NCBI GenBank assembly: GCA_037178855.1
Contig: JASJZC010000003.1
Coordinates: forward strand, 558,001-622,000
DNA: 64,000 bases
Source of the DNA: Oscheius sp. JU75
Lineage: Eukaryota > Nematoda > Chromadorea > Rhabditida > Rhabditidae
Reading direction: 5' to 3'
Part shown: positions 37,098 to 48,689 of the stretch, in pieces
How the letters are laid out: every line of letters begins with the position of its first letter
Position numbering within the stretch: the first letter of the stretch is position 1
The notes under the pieces: generated by a model
What the model was told of the DNA's origin: nothing
The model's database searches: none
Seen by the model: the letters and a program-made list of their open reading frames with translations, nothing else
Translations under genes and position numbers: made by a program

Positions 37098-38280
37098 GTG
37101 TTAGTCTTGTTGCTTTTGCAGCTGTCTAACTACTTTTTTTAGACAGGGAAATCGGCTAAAAATGGAAAGGTAGAAGAATTCAAATTCGAGGTTAAAAATT
37201 CAAGACATGCGGCTGAGAATGCCACCGTAGCGGCACAACCGAGGAAATGCCCTTCATTCTCCGATAAAGTGCCAATATTGCCTCGAGTATCTGCGTCAGC
37301 GAAAAAGTTAATTTACTAAAGCAGCGGGAAGTAGAATGGGTGACAGAAAAACACAGTGGAGCTGACAGTGACATTTAAGATTCAGTCAGTAGCTGGATAG
37401 TCTCAGACCATCCTTCTATCATATTTTGACATTTTCAATGGCGGTTTCTTGAAGTACGGTGAGACTCTCGTACTGTCCTGGCAGCTTACTTTGCAAGGAA
37501 CACTCTGTTATCGGTAGCGTCGTGAGTACTGGCCCTGCATTTTACGACTCCTACTACCTATACACTTTTGCATCTTCATTTCCATTTTCTTATTGGATAG
37601 TTCTAAAAAAACAAGTTTTAGGCCCTTGAATGAGTCGAAATAGAAACAAAATTGTGTTTTAGAATGTTTTTACTTTTGAAGAAAGAAAAAAGCTTGCTGT
37701 TCCGATTAATGTTGAAATATTATAGGAATAATACCGCATTCCAGAAGACAGTCTGTCTATGGAATAGTTAACCGAATGTCTTTTTATCATTCTTTCTCTC
37801 TTCCTAATTCTCTGCTGTAAAAAACTTATATTAGATCTGTTATGAAGGAAAAATATCTAAGTATATATATATATATAAAATATATAAGCGAAACACTAAA
37901 CCGTCAGCATTTTTGACATGGTCAAAATGATTTTTTTTGCTGTATTGCTGAAATGTCTACTGAGAGCAGCCAGGCGTGTCGGGTCGTTTTGAAGGGGAAA
38001 AAAAGTAGAGGATATGTGCCAGGACGTCGTCCGACAGATAATTCGTTCTGAAGCAATGAAGACCGCGATTGGCTTTGTGATAGAGAACTTTAGATTTTCC
38101 ATTTTGGTGATTATTAAGCTTTCACAAATCGATAATCGAGGCTGGCATGACAGTAGTAGCTAATTGAATATTATATTGAACGCTATATACAAACTGTATG
38201 TACATTTAATCTCTTTTTACAAATCTCAACATCTGGTAGTAAATTCCGACAACGTAGGGAATGGTGCTGTTCGTATTGGT
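37098..38280. other. Intergenic; TA microsatellite at 37865-37885
   Basis: AT-rich. A (TA)n run lies at about 37865-37885. A minus-strand frame at 37896-38102 has no support. Confidence 0.5.
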
Positions 38281-40096
38281 CTAGCCAGTCCTAGATCTGA
38301 AAATGTTGCACTTCCTCCTCTTAATCCAGCTGAAATTCCTACAGGCCAGGAAGTTCGAGCAGGCACGTCGGTAATCTTTGATCCCGATAATGGTGACAAT
38401 AGGGTCGAGGATCTTAGTGAAGGTGGTGAAGCATGAGAAGAGCGGGACAGCAGAACCGAACTGACTGTTGTCCGGCCAGAGAGGGAAGGTCAGGAAGACT
38501 ACGGTTGGGATATGGTACATGAGGAAGGGGATGCTTGTCTGAACGTAAAGCTTGAGTTGTCAAAAGCTCCGGTCTGTCTCTCTCTCTCTCCCTCCCTTTC
38601 ACTCTCACCTGTACCAGCAGAGTATAGAACAGCTGCCTCTGGAACTGAACATCGATCTCAAAACTCGACGAGCGTCTGTGGTTCTCAAGGGTACGGTAGA
38701 TGGTAGCAGTACAGTAGATAATGATAGCTCCTGAGAGAAGAATGACCAAGTAGTGGTTAGCTAGAGCCCAAGCTCCAGAAGACGAGAAACTTCCATCCAA
38801 ATTCCTGATGCCGAAAAGCATGAAACCCATTCGGTCAAAGTCGTCAAATCCAAAGGTAGTGTTGATGTACCGTTTCATTTCCTAAAGTTAAAAAGTTACA
38901 ATGGGCAATTGACAGTGATAGTGGCACATCACAGTTCCTTCCCTATACCGTAATCATCCTGTCACAAAAATAATCGTCTTACTACAAATGCTTCACTTTG
39001 TCAAAGTTTGTTTTCATTCCTGTGAGAAGGCTATTTGACAGACTCAATAAATTGTCACCAGCTTCAAAAATAGCCGAAACTCACATCCGAGAGAGTCATT
39101 CGTGTGCACCAGTAGACCCCACAAGTGATACTGTAGGCTACTTGAGCAGAGTAGAAAATGAACAGGGCCAGTTTCATCCAACACGAGCGCTGGATAAAGT
39201 TTTTGAAGTTGTCGCTGAAGGATGGACTTTAAATCATGCAGGGAAAAAACGTACTGACAGACGATGACATAGCGGTAGACGAACAGAAAAGCGACGAAGA
39301 AGATCCACATGTACCAAAAGAGACAGTAAACGGAGGGGCCAGCAAAGTAGAAAGGGGTATGATGAAGGAGACTGTCATGCGAGAGGACGATCCAAACCTT
39401 ATCTGTTACCAAGTGGATCTGAAAAATTTTGATACAGTACCGTGAAAAAGTTGGTAACAAATGCATTGGATTCGGTTCACAAACTCAAAAACATTCAGTT
39501 TTCTATTGGAGCACAATTTCTAGTTTTTATCGCACAGTGCACTCCGTACTATCTCGGCGCGGACGGCGCATAAGGTCCAGCATGCCGCGCCAGCAAAACG
39601 TTTCACGAAGCTTTTGATCGCTCTACAACATTATAAAACACCTCCTATGATCCTATGAGCACATTGACTGAATTAATTGGTCAAGTAAATTTATCCTGCT
39701 GGGATTGTATGGATTTGCCCTGTCTCTCTATCTGTGTGGTTTCTATTGTTTGGACTGTTGCCGAAGGTTAACGATCTCCATTTTTAAACCGACCTTTTCA
39801 ACTTTCATCATGTCGCTTTTAAGCGTATCTACTGAACATTGAGCAACTTTTTTCGAAACTTTGTCATCCCATGAATACCAGTTCATAACTTGGTCCCTCT
39901 GACTCACTGGTGTTCCGAGGAAAACGATCAGGGAGTAGCAGCTCTCGAAGAGAGCAAAGATGATTAAAATCCATTTGTAAAGGCCAAGAGCGGATCGGGT
40001 GCAGAAGAGGATGAGTAGGATAAGGAAGACGTTAAAGATCAGAGCCAAGAAACCGCACACGCCGAGGAACCAGAAGACCAGATCTACGAAACGCAT
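38281..40096 (-). CDS. Str-superfamily 7TM chemoreceptor, third copy with one intron fewer
   Basis: Exons are 40096-39908, 39418-39255, 39214-39085, 38881-38609 and 38538-38281, giving 337 residues. Exons 1-3 have the same lengths (189, 164, 130) as the inverted pair at 30-33 kb. The exons that are separate there (78 + 192/195) are one 273-nt exon here, so an intron was lost or gained. Landmarks are LYKWILIIFALFESCYSL, FAGPSVYCLFWYMWIF, VYRYVIVC, FQRQLFYTLLVQ, TSIPFLMYHIPTVVFLTF and KILDPIVTIIGIKDYR. The tail is short and basic. The acceptor of exon 3 was set at CTTCAG (39215-39217) because it keeps the 130-nt length and phase. Confidence 0.88.
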
Positions 40097-41098
40097 CAGG
40101 CCCTGAAAAACGAGAGATGAATAATGAAACAAATTAAGTTGGATAGATTAGGATTAGATGATATTGGAGAATGACAGGCAAGGAGAAATGTAAAGAAACA
40201 CAAATTTTGTTTTACTACAAAAATATTTGGTTCCCATATTTAGGTTCCTTGTATACATGCTCTGCAAATTTGTACCGCCTGAGCTACAACCAAAGACTAC
40301 AATTTTTTTATAGAAAGGGTGAAAAAAAACATGGTCTGAATCATTAAGTAACACTCATGTACTTTTAGTTGTAGCTTACGCCAAATCTTAAGATTGTTGG
40401 GTGGAACTAACTGGTTAATCCTATAAGATTAAAAAATCTTGTTCTGGGTTCAAAATTCTGACAAGTGTCTCAAAATGTGTGACTCCAACCGAAATTTGAG
40501 ATTTTAAGAGTCGATAAGTGAATAATGGAAAGCTTCTTTTATTTTTACGGACCGATCAGCCAGATACATACAATAAGTCCAAAAAAATTCAAACGGCTCC
40601 AGAGGTTTCAAAACGAAGCGTGATTTCCATATTTGAAACTGCGAGAAAATTGGGAGGACATTCTAATACTACCAGACCGGACTATTCGAAAAGATCGAAT
40701 TACCAAAAGAGTCTCAGTGGCGTGGAATTGTTACTGTTGACTACACACCCCATATTTGTTCCCAGAAGACACCGACTTCCTGCCAGACTCTCAGACGAAT
40801 GAAGTGAACACAAAACAACCAGAAGAGCATTCGAAAACTGATCTGCGAAATGCGAAATATATAGGTGGATGTTCTTAGCATCAACGACATTTTGCAAAAT
40901 AAGAGTCGAGGATTATCCCATGGAGTTACTAATGAGTACTGGATTGTTTATGAGTCAAGGAGTACGGTAAGAATAGAACACACGTAGAAAACACTACGAC
41001 GCGAAACAGGTGTACCGTGAAGGATATGTTTGTTTGGTTGTAATGAACCCATGGGAAAAATAATACAGCAACAAAAATATATAGAAAACAAAAAGAGT
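40097..41098. other. Intergenic; degraded repeat pieces
   Basis: Contains a weak hairpin-family piece near 40248-40305. A + frame at 40518-40802 faintly resembles a Tc1 N-terminus (VSKRSVISIFETARKLGG) but lacks further support. Confidence 0.4.
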
Positions 41099-41169
41099 TG
41101 CATCGGCCGGGAATCGAACCCGGGTCGCCCGCGTGGCAGGCGAGCATTCTACCACTGAACCACCGATGC
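41099..41169 (-). tRNA. tRNA-Gly (GCC)
   Basis: 71 nt on the minus strand. Acceptor GCATCGG pairs with CCGATGC, discriminator A. D-arm GGTTCAGTGGTAGAATGC carries the A box, anticodon loop CTGCCACG gives GCC, and T-arm GGTTCGATTCCCGG carries the B box. A T-run follows the 3' end. The sequence is identical to the copies at 45862 and 51043. Confidence 0.98.
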
Positions 41170-41897
41170 TCGGTTTCTGACCAAACGGCATATTGATACA
41201 TTTAGGAGACTAGTTTGTCCACTTGATTATTGAATGACTATTCAGGAACTGTCTCACCCTCGCCTCGGTTCAGTATCATTTGGGGCTAAGAAAGATTACA
41301 ATGACTCCTACTGTTATTATTTGCTGGTCTAATACCATAAGGGAGCCTAATGATACAGTATTTGCATATAACAGGTGTGTCAGTCTGCCGAAAAACAATC
41401 TAGCTCTAAAATTGGACGAAACTATGATAGTTTCCTGACGCAGTAAACTTTTTAGTATGAAGGATAGATAAAATATAGAAAACAGGGTATGAAGAACAGA
41501 CGGAAATAGGAACAAAACACAACCTGGGGTACAGTACGAGTACCGTATGATACATTGTTCCAGACAGGGAGGAAGTTAAATAACCGCACATAGAATTGGG
41601 GCACCTGTCTCTGTATCGTTTCTCTGTAATGATGCACCATACTGTTCGGTCGTTCTCGTACAAGGTTTCAGTTTTTTTTATAATTTTGCACAAGCCTGCA
41701 AAGGAAACTTGTGCTTTCGTTCTGTGCTCACAGCCATCATCTGGCATCATGTGTCTACGGCCTTATCGCTGCCGGCTTACACACTTCCGCGAAGTTCTTA
41801 TCTCTCACTTTGCCTTCTTTTTAAAGAAGCTTGGGGTTGAACTTTTCCTCTTTCCCTTATCCTAGCTTCCTTGTTACTTAGGATCTTTCAGGATACA
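41170..41897. other. Intergenic; nothing recognised
   Basis: Short open frames only. It should hold the promoter of the pepsin-like gene. Confidence 0.5.
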
Positions 41898-43769
41898 ATG
41901 CTCGTCTTTCTCTTGGTAGCCGTAGCTGCAGTCTCGGCCGTTCAACTTCCTCTCACGTATGTTGCAGTCATATTGGTGAAACAGTAAGGCTTCAGATACA
42001 CAGACTCTCTGAAGGTTAAGCTTTACAAGGAGGGAAAGTTGGCCGAGTATGTTCAGAAGAGAAATGACAGGTTGACTTCAAAGGATGCAGTAGGCAGCAC
42101 TGGAGTCATCGACTATGAGGACATGGCCTATATGAGTAAGTTGACTGTCTCTCTAACCTTCTGTCTCTCTGTTTCTCTCTGTGTTTCTTTCTGCATTCTT
42201 CAAATTTCAGTCTCCATTACTCTTGGTACGCCCATCCAAACATTCGTCACTTTTATCGACTCCGGCAGTGCCAATCTCTGGGTTCCTGATCAGAACTGTG
42301 GAGGCGACAGCTCGTCTAGTTGTGGAAGCTATTGTCACACAGTTCCCTACGAGGATTGTCTCACATTCTGTGCTACCGACTGCTGTAAAAAGACGGCACT
42401 GGAAGCGGTTGCTGCGTAAGCTATCAAAAGGAAAAGAATAAAGCTATCTCAGTGCAACTAATCCCTGCGCTAGCAAGCACAGATTCATCAATTCGACCTC
42501 AACGACCTTCAAACCTTATGCTGGAACTTTTTCGATCACATACAATACTGGGGATGTTCTGGGAACCTATGGAATGGATACTTTCTGTGTGAGTCGGGCA
42601 GTTGCCCTGATAGACACAGAGTCTTTCTCTTTCCCAGTTAAAAAAAGCTTTTTTGGCAAATAATAACTTCAGGAGCTTGTTCAGCGACCTCGAAATCCCT
42701 AGAATACGAGAAAACAAAAACTTCCGTAGGCGGGATTCGAACCCTAAGGTTTTCGAGGTCACTAAACACGATCCTCGTGTTAGTTTTTCTCCGAAATGTT
42801 TCAATTTGTCTGTAGGTCGAGTTGTCAAGTGTGTTTTCAAGTCTGGGAACCGTATGTCTCTCTGAAAACCACACATAGGGCATAGAGACAGAGACAAGCC
42901 TACTATTCCAGCTGTCCGGAACAACCCTCTGCGTCAACTCCCAAATATTCGGTCTCGCTACTACCATTGGTGCCGACTTTGGAAAACAGCCCGAGGATGG
43001 AATCCTCGGTCTTGGCTGGCCATCCCTGGCCATTGACCAGATCAAGCCCCCAATGTTCAGTCTGATGGACCAGGGAAATCTCAACAAGCCACTCTTCACC
43101 GTTTACATGGCAGGAATTGGACCGACTTCTTCCCTGAACGGAGGAACTTTCACCGCTGGAGATGTGGATATTAACAACTGTGGTGATGTGAATTACATTC
43201 CACTGACTTCAAAGAGTTTCTGGCAGTTCAAGATGTCTGGGTAGGATGAGATTTAGCACTGGTTTTGAACCCATGATTCCAGAGTCAAGGCCTCGACCTA
43301 CTCGAACACCCCTACCAGTGGATGGCAGGCCATTTCCAGTACTTCATCCAGTCTGATCGGAGGACCTAAGACTGTCATTGACAGCATCGCATCAGCGTGA
43401 GTACTCTCTCTGTCTCTGTCATTATACGTCTCATGTTTTAACTTTCAGTGTCGGAGCCAAATACTACGCCATCTTCGATTCCTACTTCATTGACTGCGAT
43501 GCCGAGACTCCTGACATTATTTTTACTATCAATGGTGTTGACTACCACGTAACTCCCAAGAACTATGTTATTTCTGTAAGTATCTGTCTCCCCCGTTTCA
43601 TCTCGACCTCCAGATGGGCACCGGACCGTGTCTCTTCGCTTTCTTCACCATCCAGGGAGGTGGATTCTACCCCTCATGGATGCTTGGACCTCCTCTGATC
43701 AGAGAGTACTGTCAGGTCCACGACATGCAAAATGGACAGCTTGGAATGGCAAAGGTCCTTCCTCACTGA
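41898..43769 (+). CDS. Pepsin-like (A1 family) secreted protein lacking the second catalytic Asp
   Basis: Exons are 41898-41956, 41996-42135, 42211-42415, 42474-42588, 42912-43240, 43283-43396, 43449-43575 and 43614-43769, totalling 414 residues with signal peptide MLVFLLVAVAAVSA. The first active-site motif is intact: TFIDSGSANLWVPD with Asp83. Family landmarks follow: Cys-rich loop CGSYCHTVPYEDC, ITYNTGDVLGTYG, EDGILGLGWP, and NGGTFTAGDVDINNC. The second motif, normally D-T-G-T-S in the context AIS-DTGTS-LIGGP, reads AISSTSSSLIGGP (residues 299-311), so both Asp and Gly are Ser. Known: A1 proteases need both aspartates. Inferred: a catalytically dead pepsin homologue, perhaps binding or regulatory. 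A tRNA-related foldback element sits in intron 4. AATAAA lies at 43783. Confidence 0.9.
42629..42860. repeat. tRNA-related foldback element, copy 1 (intron of the pepsin-like gene)
   Basis: On the minus strand GGGTTCGAATCCCGCCTACG carries a perfect Pol III B box (centre about 42738). Flanking arms are inverted relatives of one another (GACCTCGAAATCCCTAGAA on the left, TTTTCGAGGTCACTAAACA on the right). The right side continues CTCCGAAATGTTTCAATTTG, shared with the element at 53815-54215. Confidence 0.7.
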
Positions 43770-43897
43770 ACTTTTTGAGTATAATAAAAAATATTTTGAG
43801 TCTTCATTCACTGAAATATTTGTCTCTTGGGAATCACTTTGATATCAGTAGCACGACATCCGATTCGGAGGTGAAGCCTCTGAACCACATGGTCATT

Positions 43898-45188
43898 TTA
43901 AATCAAATGTAAAGTTACTCTCAAAACTCTTCTCAAAGCTTTCAGCAAGAATTTTCGGTAGTCCGAGTGACAGAGAAGCATGGCTGAGACGGAAAACGGA
44001 TCAGAAAAGCTGACTACGATGGCACAAATATTCGTCAGGCCTGAAAAACTGGCACATGCTTTCGGCAACATGTAACTTTTACCTGGTAAGGGTATGTCGG
44101 AGTAGAAACAGACCATCATGAGGATACAAGGTGTGAGAAAGATGATGTAGTTGGTAGCTGTCTGAAGTTCTGTGTCTCTCTGTCTCTTACTTTTGCCCGC
44201 CTGTATAATGAGTGTGTACACAAGATTTTGATGTTTCTTAGAGGCATTGCTAGAGTGCAGATTCTTCTTCATGTTGAAAATCATACGGTAGACCAAAACA
44301 GCTACTAGGGTGCCTGCCGCTGCAATGGAGATGCACAAATCTATGGCAAAGACAGAGAATCCGGGAAGGGACAGAGAGGCCAAGAGGACTTTTTCAGACC
44401 AAAAGTCGGGAATCTGGATTACGAGGTCGTTGTGTCTCTGGAAATAGAAGAGTTTCCCGTCTTTTTCTCTGTCTCTCCATATAACTCTGTCCCTCTGTCT
44501 CTTTGCATCTTTGTCTCTTTATCTCTCTCTGTCTCTGTGTCCTTGTGTCTGTCTCTCCGTCTTACCGTAACTTCTTTGAACTTCAGCTTCCTCTGATCCG
44601 TACTTGCACATGCGACTACAAAACTCATGACGGGAGAGACGCAGACCACAGCCAACAAAGTATAAAAAGTTGCTGTAAATGTCCGTGACACTTCCAAGAT
44701 CGCGTTGTGTCTGTAAAGAAAGAGAAGAACCGTTGAGCCGGAGAAGCCTGGAGGTTTGGAATCAGTTAACAGAATAAGCAGAGAGAGTACTTGAGCCTAG
44801 GGCGAGCGCACTGGTGGCCATCACAACTGAAGAAATATTGAACTTTGTCAGGGAACCAACTCCATAGCCACCAGTCAAAGGTAGTGGGAAAATTGGCATT
44901 ATACCAAAGGAGATGTCGATTGCCATCACGTAGTTGCTGGAAAGAATAGTTTAGACAGAGAGGCAGAGATACGGTAACACTTGAATCTTACATAGTCATG
45001 TTCAGTAGCAGTAGTCTCCTATAACTACTGTTGATCGAAGATCTTCTGACTGCCAGTATTGTCAGAATCCCAATAAAGAACACGACTGTAGAGAGAACAG
45101 AAACCACATGTAGGGTGTAAAAGTACCACTGTGGATTGGGATCAAATACCATAAGAAGAGACATGAGACGCGAGTAGGACGCATTCAT
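43898..45188 (-). CDS. Srh-like 7TM chemoreceptor
   Basis: Exons are 45188-44992, 44936-44791, 44747-44566, 44437-44201, 44161-44083 and 44040-43898, totalling 327 residues. The N-terminus MNASYSRLMSLL is followed by helix VLSTVVFFIGILTILAV. Then come INYVMAIDISFGIMPIFPL (TM2-loop) and LALGSSSFSGSTVLLFLYRH (TM3), VSPVMSFVVACAS (TM4), HQNLVYTLIIQ before the fourth intron, TATNYIIFLTPCILMMV (TM6), and CAIVVSFSDPFSVSAMLL with CHSDYRKFLLKAL (TM7, DP and YR motifs of the Str superfamily). The Q|T junction in TM5-6 matches the phase-0 junction of the Str-type receptors here, but the donor is GC (44199-44200) rather than GT. The last intron (42 nt) could alternatively be read through in frame. Confidence 0.82.
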
Positions 45189-45420
45189 AAGCGTGTTGGA
45201 CTGATATCATGCCCTGCTACATAACGGATAAAAGAGGAGAGGAAATTGGTGTCATTTCCTAGAGGAGCAAATGAGGACAGAAGAATAATAAAGCCTGTTT
45301 GATTAGATGTCTGAACTTTTCAAAATTTCTGTCTTTCTCTGTCACTCTGTCTCTCTGTCTTTCTTTCTACTTGACCTTCCCCTAATGTCCTTGTTTTCAG
45401 CACACCTCGATAACATTTTT

Positions 45421-45637
45421 ATGAGGAACTTTGTATCCGGAGGCACGCAGACCTTCTTTCACTACATGCTCCCCTTTCCCTTCAGTTAGTTTATCCCTCT
45501 CTCCTACCATAGGTCTGACTGACATCCAGCGCTTCTGGCTCAAACTCTCCAGCTATGTTGTTATCATCGGAGTCTGCAGCGTCATCGGATGCATTCTGAA
45601 GACTGTGATGTACCCGAAAGAGGAGAAAGAAGAATGA
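45421..45637 (+). CDS. Small single-pass membrane protein of 62 residues with a 28-nt intron
   Basis: A strong acceptor (TTGTTTTCAG ending about 45400) precedes the ATG at 45421, which fits trans-splicing. Exon 1 (45421-45484) reads MRNFVSGGTQTFFHYMLPF. A putative intron of only 28 nt (45485-45512, GTTAGT...CATAG) removes an in-frame stop. Exon 2 (45513-45637) reads LTDIQRFWLKLSSYVVII and KTVMYPKEEKEE and ends in TGA. One membrane helix, basic N-side and acidic C-terminus; it resembles small mitochondrial or ER membrane proteins in shape only. No family recognised. If 28 nt is too short to splice, the gene is broken. Confidence 0.5.
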
Positions 45638-45861
45638 GAGCAGATTTAGGCTCGGCTTGATACCACCCTGTAAATTAATGAGACTTTTGTTAGAATGTTG
45701 CCATTTTGTTAGAATGTTGCCATTTCCATCACAGTTTAGTCATAAGCTGGACTACCAACTGGAGAAGTCGGAGAAGATGCTTGCCTGCAAAAAAGAAGTT
45801 CTAAGAGAACTGGATCGCTTAGTCCCGAACTGCATCTGATCAGAAGATCCGACGGAAACAA

Positions 45862-45932
45862 GCATCGGTGGTTCAGTGGTAGAATGCTCGCCTGCCACGC
45901 GGGCGACCCGGGTTCGATTCCCGGCCGATGCA
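45862..45932 (+). tRNA. tRNA-Gly (GCC)
   Basis: 71 nt, identical in sequence to the copies at 41099-41169 and 51043-51113, with anticodon GCC, canonical A and B boxes and a T-rich terminator (CTCTTTTT) directly after. It is preceded by GGAAACAA. Confidence 0.98.
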
Positions 45933-46101
45933 ACTCTTTTTGCTGATCTGATCTCGGCCTGTTTGCCCTTTTTGCACTCTTATATCGTGTGTGTTACATT
46001 AGCCTTGATTTCTGTCAAAAGTAACCAGTTAGGGGTGAGAGAGCGTCGTCAAAAGAGAGGACAGATATTTCACGGTCTCTCTCTCACTGAAGAGAGCGCA
46101 G

Positions 46102-46978
46102 ACATGAGACCGTCCGCGCCTGGCACAACGAAATCGCCAAGGCTCCAGGGCCACACGGCAGCACTGTCACTTTCTCGTCCTTCGGACACTGTCGGCAATT
46201 TCCTATTCTTCTCCAAACCATGTACAAGCACGATGTCAAGGGAAAGACTCGTCAGATCCTCGGACTTTACGATCCCTATACCATTCCGGCTCCTCGTATC
46301 CGTCACAGTAACTCCACTTCTTCAAACTCCTTGTCTTTCGACCAATCTCTACCCTCTCCGAGCAGGTACCAGTGCAAAATCATAGAACAGTGTAGAGTTT
46401 TCAGTAGTTCCATCTCCTCTATCCCCTCTTCTCCTAGTCGCTTCAATGAGGAGGTCTTTGAGAAACTCAGGAAAATGTCAGCCCAGTTTCTGTACTCTTT
46501 TGACCCTATCGAGGTATGGCACACTCCTTTATGACTTACAAAAAAGCTTCAGAGCATAATGCAAGCCGTCTCGGATGCAATGGAAGGAGAGAACCTAGAA
46601 CACCGGGAACAACCAGAGGTCAGTTTTGGCAGCTCTTTAACGATGTCGAGAGAACTGAAAAACAGTGATCAGCTGGGAAGGGAGAGCCTGGTACGAGGCT
46701 AACCTTGGCGCTAGCGAGAAAGGAACATGATTTTGGGGATGAAGGACGGGTGAAGAACTGTGACAGTTGGATAGGAGACAGAGAAACAGAGACAGTGAGA
46801 CAGAAAGTCAAAGAGACAGAGAAAAAGGGACAGAGAGAGAGAATGATAGACAGAGACCCAATGCTAACTGACAAAGTTTCAGGATCTTCCTCTCGACCTC
46901 CAGGACATTGACATCTCCGCCTTCAAGCGCCTTGTCTTTTCCCAGCCTATCGCTATTGATTCTCGACTCTTTTCATAG
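46102..46978 (+). CDS. Unrecognised conserved-looking protein, 5' exon missing
   Basis: Exons are 46102-46513 (entered in phase 2 after acceptor GAGCGCAG), 46553-46618 and 46883-46978 (stop TAG). The product reads HETVRAWHNEIAKAPGPHG, FPILLQTMYKHDVKGKTRQ, LGLYDPYTIPAPRIRH, a Ser-rich stretch, EEVFEKLRKMSAQFLYSFD, and ends AFKRLVFSQPIAIDSRLFS. A start at ATG 46220 is possible, but the frame is already coding-like upstream. No upstream ATG fits between the tRNA and 46102, so the first exon may lie beyond the tRNA. AATAAA at 47099. Octamer repeat fills the last intron. No family recognised. Confidence 0.6.
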
Positions 46979-48486
46979 TCTCTCATTCTGCGAGACTATA
47001 CCCTGGAAGATTAGCCAAAATGTCATATCCGCAAACTTGTATACCTATTTGTACCATAGTCACATGATACCCGATGATCTCTACATATTTTAGTCATGAA
47101 TAAAGTACTTTGACTTTTTGTCTGTCTCTCTGGAAAGACAACTGCTCAACCCGGGACAATACGGGTGCACCAAACTGGTTTCCCGGGTGCAAAACCCACG
47201 CATTGAATCCCAATTAGTGACTCTCGGACCAACTAATGGTCACTTTTTGAACTATCGTTCGGAAGAGCTCAGCCTTGTGTTTTCTCTATCCTGATAACCT
47301 ATACCGTCTATGGGAGACAGGCGCGAACAGCGAACCCTTCTCTGCCTGGCGCTCCTTATCCATTGTTTACCTTCTTTTGTGACCAGACGCAGCATCGATC
47401 AGAGCACTTCTCTCCCCCACTTTCTTCTTCCACTTTTGGGCCTTTACTTGTCGGTCTTTCTTCACTTTCCTGTCTTTTTAGATAGGTTTTGCCAAAAAGT
47501 TGTTTTCGAGTGGTGAGGTTATTCTGATACGACCCATTGGTTCACATTCTACAAAAACTTTCCCGAGGGAGTAAGGGTGAGACTCCAGCCAGACTTCCTT
47601 CTTTGGTCTTCTGACTTTTCTGTTGACCATAGGACAAGTGCTTCTTGCACTTCCGCCACAAAGCAGCTGTTCTCGAGACCAGGCTTCACTATAACCTCGA
47701 TCATATTCTTATTGACAGCTGTCACTCATTTTTGGCCTCCTTCATACTACGAAATGCTGTATCTCTGTCTCTCTTTCATCTCCGAAACTGAGACCCTCAC
47801 TTTTTATGGCAAATCTCTCCCCTTTCCCTCACTCTCTCTCTACATACAGAAAACCGGTTCGCGTCCTAGTCCACCTCTAGATCGGTCTTTGTGGCTTCCC
47901 AAAATCCATTAAAGCTATATCTCCGCTATCTTTCTTGACCACTTTCTTTTTCGAGAGCATTTTTTGGAAGTCACCCAATCGCATTCAAACATCAGGTTGT
48001 TTTCATTTTTATGCAAATACAACCTGTTTGAGTGGAAGTGTCAACTGTTCGAGCGTTGCGCCCACCAGTACAGTCACTCAAGTGCAGTGACTGTGTCTCT
48101 TATCGAAAACCACTTCCAGTTTTGCTACTGGTCTAAAACTTTCATTCATTTGAACGAAATTGGCCATAAGATGGTGCTAAATGGTCGCTCCCGAACCACC
48201 TCGGCTATTTCTTTTGTCTCATTATATTTTCTGCCGACCTCTCCCGATTTCTAGAAACTTGTAATACATGCGCTTCTTAAATGGTCAAATTAATTGTTTA
48301 AACGAGATCAGCAGTCTATGACAATTATCAGTCACATCAACCCTGTCACTTTATCCATGTCGATCTGTCGCTGTCAGCTTATCACTGTCTGGAGCTACCG
48401 TGACAGGACGGTAGTGTAGTTTTGCTCGACCGCCAAAACTATCCTCTGAACTCTTGGCCTGTTACCACCTAGTTTTAATGGATGTA
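46979..48486. other. Long gap with no recognised gene
   Basis: Pyrimidine-rich. + frames at 47310-47516, 47577-47912 and 47964-48254 look like translated low-complexity sequence and have no splice support. Confidence 0.5.
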
Positions 48487-48685
48487 ACGGCCCTTTTTCA
48501 CTTTGGCCGTCCCATAAAAAATTGCATGTCGTAAAAACTATGTATACCACTTTAAATACGTCATGCGCTTCTAGTGATACAGCTAAGCCTTATTGGAAAG
48601 TATCTCTCGTCATTCACTCAAGGTGGCTATGTCATAGACTACACAAAAGTTTTGATAGGACGGTCAAAGTGAAAAAGAGCCACTC
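48487..48685. mobile_element. MITE of ~200 bp with ~25-bp terminal inverted repeats
   Basis: The left end GGCCCTTTTTCACTTTGGCC and the complement of the right end, GTGGCTCTTTTTCACTTTGA, match over about 25 bp with few differences, and similarity continues inward. TA sits just outside both ends (48485-48486 and 48686-48687), as expected for Tc1/mariner-type insertion. No coding capacity. Confidence 0.75.
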
Positions 48686-48689
48686 TAAC

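Noticed and set aside
37896-38102. 68-residue minus-strand ORF next to the TA microsatellite
   Set aside because: No homology features or splice sites; base composition matches the flanking non-coding DNA.
40518-40802. Possible Tc1-like transposase N-terminus on the + strand
   Set aside because: Only a weak resemblance over about 35 residues, no TIRs and no other transposase parts nearby.
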